From NCBI GenBank assembly GCA_028023455.1, contig JAQFVV010013066.1, positions 219,632 to 283,631 on the forward strand: DNA of 64,000 nt. The letters are read 5' to 3'. Below the pieces are notes generated by a model. It was not told the DNA's origin, ran no database searches, and was given only the letters and a program-made list of their open reading frames with translations. This document shows positions 60,114 to 64,000 of the stretch, piece after piece; position 1 is the stretch's first letter, and each line of letters starts with the position of its first letter. The position numbers were made by a program, and so were the translations under genes. Origin of the DNA: Epiperipatus broadwayi. Its lineage: Eukaryota; Onychophora; Udeonychophora; Euonychophora; Peripatidae.

Positions 60114-61520
60114 TTAATATTGATAATCATCCATATTTTGAGTATTGTGCAGATTTTGATTTGGAAGGAGTTGAGCTGTTTGTATATCTAGTTGTATAGA
60201 CACATTGCAGTATGGATAAATATCCATTTGTTGATCTGATAAGTTATATTGTTGATCTGGGTGAGTATAATTTATAAATATTCCATCAGTCTGAGATTGT
60301 GTAATGAAAAATGCTTCATTGGTTATTGAGTGAGACAATGGATGAGAGGTTGATGAAGTTGATGCACAAATGTGTCTTCTGTTTTTCTTTGTATTACATG
60401 TTTGACATATTTTTGGGGGCACTCTTTTGCTAAGTGAGTATGCTCTTGACAGTGAAAGCATTGTAGCCATACTCCTTGAATGGGAATGTATATTGGACAT
60501 TTATTTTGTTCTAATATGGATGGTATGCCAAGTGGTGATGCATCTGCATTGAGCTTGAGGGAGAACTCCACAGTGTTGGAAGGTAATTCTAATTCAGCTC
60601 TTCTCTCTGAAAGATATTTGAAATTGGTTATGACCCCATATTTGGATAGTAGCCTTTGTAAGTCAGCTTGGGCAAAGTTTAGGAAACAATTACTAGCAAG
60701 ACCATATGCCATTTGAGGTTGGGTTCATGTCAATTTTCATAAGGTATCTTTGTTTCAGTAGTAGTTGATTCCTATTAAACAGCTCCTTCTGGATTACATT
60801 ATTAAATTCAATGATAAAGTATCTTTGGTTCGGGTGGTGGTATACTCTTTTAACTGCATCTTCAAGCTGGTGATTTTTAATTAAATCAAAAAATTCATCA
60901 GTATGGAAGAGGAAGAGATTACAATTATTATTAGTAGTACTTAGAATGAGAGTTAGGTCACTGTTAATTGAGGAAAGAATTGTATAGTATAGGAGGTATC
61001 CTGGAATTGAACTCTTGATTAATAGATTGGTAATTTTCTAGGTTTATGGAATTGTCTTGATTTGAGAGGGAACCACTTATTGTCTCAGTGGAAGAGTCCT
61101 CATCATCTTGGAAGTCAGTTATGTTGTATTTAGTATGATGCTCATCTATATTGTGTTTTGGCTTAGTGTTAATATTTTTACCCAGAGCCACAGCATAAGT
61201 TTGTGTATTTTGTCTGGGATCTTTTAAGTTTTGCAATCGAGAAATAGAAGTGTTTGATTAGATGCAGCTGTCAAGCTGAGGCATTCATCATCTATCATAT
61301 CTTTTTCTTCCTGTAATATGTGCAAAGAACTTAGCATTTTATTAGAATCAGGAGTATTTTTACGATTTTCAAGGAAAGGTTCTGCATTTGAATTTTGACT
61401 AATAAATTGATGCAAAGGTATTAGGACATTAGAATTAGGATTAGAACTGCTTTCTTTAATTGTTTTGTTTTGATATAATTTGGAAAATTGATGTATTTCA
61501 TTGTTTAAGTGATTAGACAC
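60114..61520 (-). pseudogene. LINE family A ORF1 (RNA-binding, zinc knuckle)
   Basis: Starts MSNHLNNEIHQFSK at 61520. The N-terminal ~180 residues are polar, Asn/Ser/Asp-rich. A central segment in the next frame (about 60950-60730) reads FFDLIKNHQLEDAVKRVYHH, then FIIEFNN and LLLKQRYLMKID, suggestive of an RRM-like fold. After another shift, LASNCFLNFAQADLQRLLSK leads to CFHCQEHTHLAKEC (about 60461-60420), a C-x2-C-x4-H-x4-C knuckle. Two or three frameshifts interrupt it. ORF1 proteins bind LINE RNA to form the retrotransposition particle. Confidence 0.7.
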
Positions 61521-61559
61521 ATTTTTGCATTGATGATGTGATGGGATGTGATGTATTTT

Positions 61560-64000
61560 GGCTTCTCCTTAAATGAAGTCAAGAATATCTCAGCAATTAT
61601 GCCCAGATAAACCTGTTAGCCACTTTATTTTCCATTTCCCACTCTAAACCTCCCCATATTCTGCCCATCCCATTTCCACAACATAATCTTTGTCAACTCT
61701 ATGGCCTTTATATCTAATTCCCCCTTATCTTTCTGCAAACTCAGCATAAAAAACAATAACTCACTTTCTGTATAATCACTTTGTTCATATCTATTCTATA
61801 ACTTCATTATCTGTACCCTTTCTGCTTTCAAGCATTTACATTCAATAAACAGATGCCTAATATTTTCTATACCTTCCATACACAATTTACACACTAAATG
61901 ACCCATAGTTTTCCATTTACCTGTATATTCTCTGGTTGCTAATGATCCCATTCGAGCCTTAAACAATAGAATACTTTCCTTACTATTATCATAAATTAAC
62001 TCACATCCAATATTCTGTTTACTTCATATATATTTAAACTCTTCTTACCCTCCATACTAGTTCTCCATCTCTCCAACTCCCTATTTTTTTATTAATGCTT
62101 TTAATCTTTTATCCCATTCCTAACCACAATAACACTCAATAATTCTCCTAACACAATCATCCCATCTTTTATACAAGTATACTGATATAAATTCTTTATC
62201 CAAATCTTTTGCATACTACATTACATTTCTTACCCATCTTGTTACCTGCACTTTACTCATAACCCAATTAAACACTATTTTGGCTATTCTTTTACTATCC
62301 ATAAACTGTAACCTACTAAACATTTTCATTTTACTTTTTGCATCTCTCATATGAAAACTTGACCATCCCATTTCCCCTTTAACTGCCTCCTTTGCTGTCC
62401 ACATCTCTGCACCTAATGCACATCTTCCTACATCTCTTTGTACATTCTCTAAATAATATAAAACCCTTTTACTAACACATAATGCATCATTACCATATGT
62501 TAACCCTGCTACTGCAACTCCCTTCCAGTCAATTCTAGCTACATCATATTTATTATATGAAAATAATGTTAATTTCTTTACCAAACACTTTCTTTTCTTT
62601 GCTTCATTTACCATTTTTTTCTCCCATTCATCCAAGCAATTTTCCTGATTACATAAGATGATTCCCAAATACCTATATCTATCCACCATACTTAACTTTA
62701 TATCCCCCAATAAAAATTCTACATCTTCTTTTTCCCCAGTATTAACCAGCATTATATTTGATTTTTCTTCACTAAATTTAATCCCCATCTCTTTACCCAC
62801 ACTTGCACAAGTCCTCAACATAATTTACATATCTTCTCTTCTTTCTGCACACAAAAAGACATCATCTGCAACAAAAAGACCCGACAAAGTATATACTCCC
62901 ATGCCACCTATTAACAGTATCTCTATCCCTCTTCCTAGTCTTTGCATTGCTTTCTTCATTTCACTCAAATACAACAAAAATAAAATGGGTGACATAGAGC
63001 ATCCTTGCCTTAATCCCACTCTATTTTTAACTTTAACTGATTCTATATCCCCCAATTGGAAAGTATAATAATTGTTTTCATATAATTTCTTAATAATATT
63101 TACTAAAGCTTCATCCATTCCCAAATTTGCTAACCTTACTCATAATCTATTTCTATACACTCTATCATATGCTTTCTTTATATCTATAAAACTCATATAT
63201 AATGATTACCTGAATACCTACTCATCTCCATAAGTTGTGTAACTACAAAAAACTATCTCCTATATGCCCATCTGACCTGAAACCTTGAATTTCCCCCACT
63301 ACATTATTTTCTTCCATCCATTTTACAACTCTTCCAGTTACCATATATAAAACAACTTTATATAAAACTGATGTTACCACTATCAGTATATAATTATTTA
63401 ACTTTCTATGATCCTTACCCTTTCCTTTAAATAATAATCTTATTCTTGTATTATTCTAACTACCCAGAAAAGCTCTCTTCTGTGCCATCTTATTAAAACA
63501 TGGTAATAACTTTGTTCTTGCTCTATGCCCTAAATTCATTACCATCTCTGTTGTCCATCCATCTAGTTCTCTCACCTTTCCATGTTTCAATCTTTTCCCT
63601 GTGTCATTCAGTTCATTTTTGTGAACCTAATGTTCCCATCACTAAATGCTTTCATTTTTCTATCACAAAGTCCTTCACATATAACAACTTTTCTATATCC
63701 ATTGCATATATATTTAAGATTCTCTCTAATTCTTCTCTAGAGCTACACTCTATTCTTTGATTATCTATTAATACTATCTCCCTTTCCCCTACATTTCTCC
63801 TTTTAATGTAATTCCAAAATTTTTTACACCCATCTCTTCCACTTTTATTAATATCCTCCAACAATTTACTATTCAACTTCATCCTTTCTCTATAATTATC
63901 CATTTTAGCCAACTTCTTCTTTTCTAAGTACTTTCCCCATTTATCATTAATATCATTTTCACTTTCTTTGTTCTTAATAGCACACATATTCTCTGCATGC
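61560..64000 (-). pseudogene. LINE (family D), 3' part of ORF2, continues beyond the window
   Basis: Reading leftward from the edge: a linker open at 63987-63652 (GCKKFWNYIKRRNVGEREI, Lys/Glu-rich), RT pieces from 63124 (VGLRQGCSMSPILFLLYLSE, then LFVADDVFLCAERRED, intact xDD), one in-frame stop at 62825-62827, then an open 62821-62216 block (VGKEMGIKFSEEKSNIMLVN, YRYLGIILC, WKGVAVAGLTYGNDALCVS, GRCALGAEMWTAKEAVKGEM, GWSSF). A C-terminal CKLC...H...C zinc region follows (about 61895-61830). The WKxVAVxGLTxGN and GxxALG...EAVxGxMGW signature resembles LINEs abundant in ticks, in my recollection. The end near 61560 abuts the 5' end of LINE family A. Confidence 0.75.

Larger units (their letters stand above)
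56241..61550 (-). mobile_element. LINE (family A), nearly full length, minus strand
   Basis: Reading leftward: ORF1 (61520-60114) with a zinc knuckle, then ORF2 with APE-type endonuclease (59610-58940), linker, reverse transcriptase (58340-57469) and a C-terminal CCHC region (57315-56464), then a short 3' UTR ending in an A-run at 56241-56250. The order and ~5.3-kb length are normal for a two-ORF APE-type LINE. Frames are broken by a modest number of shifts and stops. A much older copy of the same family lies at 8370-10384. Clade is uncertain; a CCHC-bearing ORF2 C-terminus occurs in several L1/Tx1/I-like groups. Confidence 0.85.

Overview
The window is strongly AT-rich, intron/repeat-dominated metazoan DNA. 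It has no bacterial-style operons and long stretches without open frames. It also has spliceosomal-type sites, tRNA-derived SINEs, APE-type LINEs, a Penelope-like element and a Ty3/Gypsy LTR retrotransposon. The phylum cannot be fixed from sequence alone. tRNA-Lys-like SINE heads would fit molluscs among others, and the LINE at the right edge resembles one I associate with chelicerates (ticks); neither is decisive.

Layout. 1-8.4 kb: part of an uncharacterised repeat with coding traces (1-740), then two ~3.15-kb near-identical direct copies (1101-4252 and 5217-8368) separated by ~0.96 kb that carries a tRNA-Lys-like fragment. 8.4-12.3 kb: a decayed LINE (family A), two inverted copies of a class-II-tRNA-derived SINE, and a Penelope GIY-YIG endonuclease remnant. 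12.3-25.5 kb: mostly AT-rich spacer with a short unexplained coding-like block (12.86-13.21 kb), tandem and diverged duplications, and a second copy of the 5' repeat (18.27-19.0 kb). 25.5-32 kb: a promoter-bearing repeat (copy A) split by a Ty3/Gypsy element (26308-31080) with 5-bp target duplication. 33.4-34.6 kb: RTE-type LINE remnant. 37.6-38.9 kb: copy B of the promoter-bearing repeat, which lacks the Gypsy insertion but looks eroded, mainly by loss of C-containing words. 42-48 kb: a 60-bp-arm hairpin, a degenerate minisatellite and a ~1.1-kb fold-back element. 48.27-48.34 kb: the only convincing host-gene piece, a minus-strand terminal exon encoding the end of an ankyrin repeat. 52.2-55.5 kb: two more LINE remnants. 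56.2-61.55 kb: a nearly full-length minus-strand LINE (family A) with ORF1 (zinc knuckle) and ORF2 (APE endonuclease, RT, C-terminal CCHC). 61.56-64 kb: another minus-strand LINE running off the window.

Nearly everything recognisable is transposon-derived and inactivated by stops and frameshifts. I did not find a new defence, CRISPR-like or operon-like system. The most interesting structural signals are the Gypsy insertion with its paralogous empty site, the abrupt change in indel density inside the Gypsy element (30.83 kb), the compound fold-back element at 46.6-47.8 kb, the long direct duplication at the left end, and an unidentified repeat family with residual protein-like conservation.
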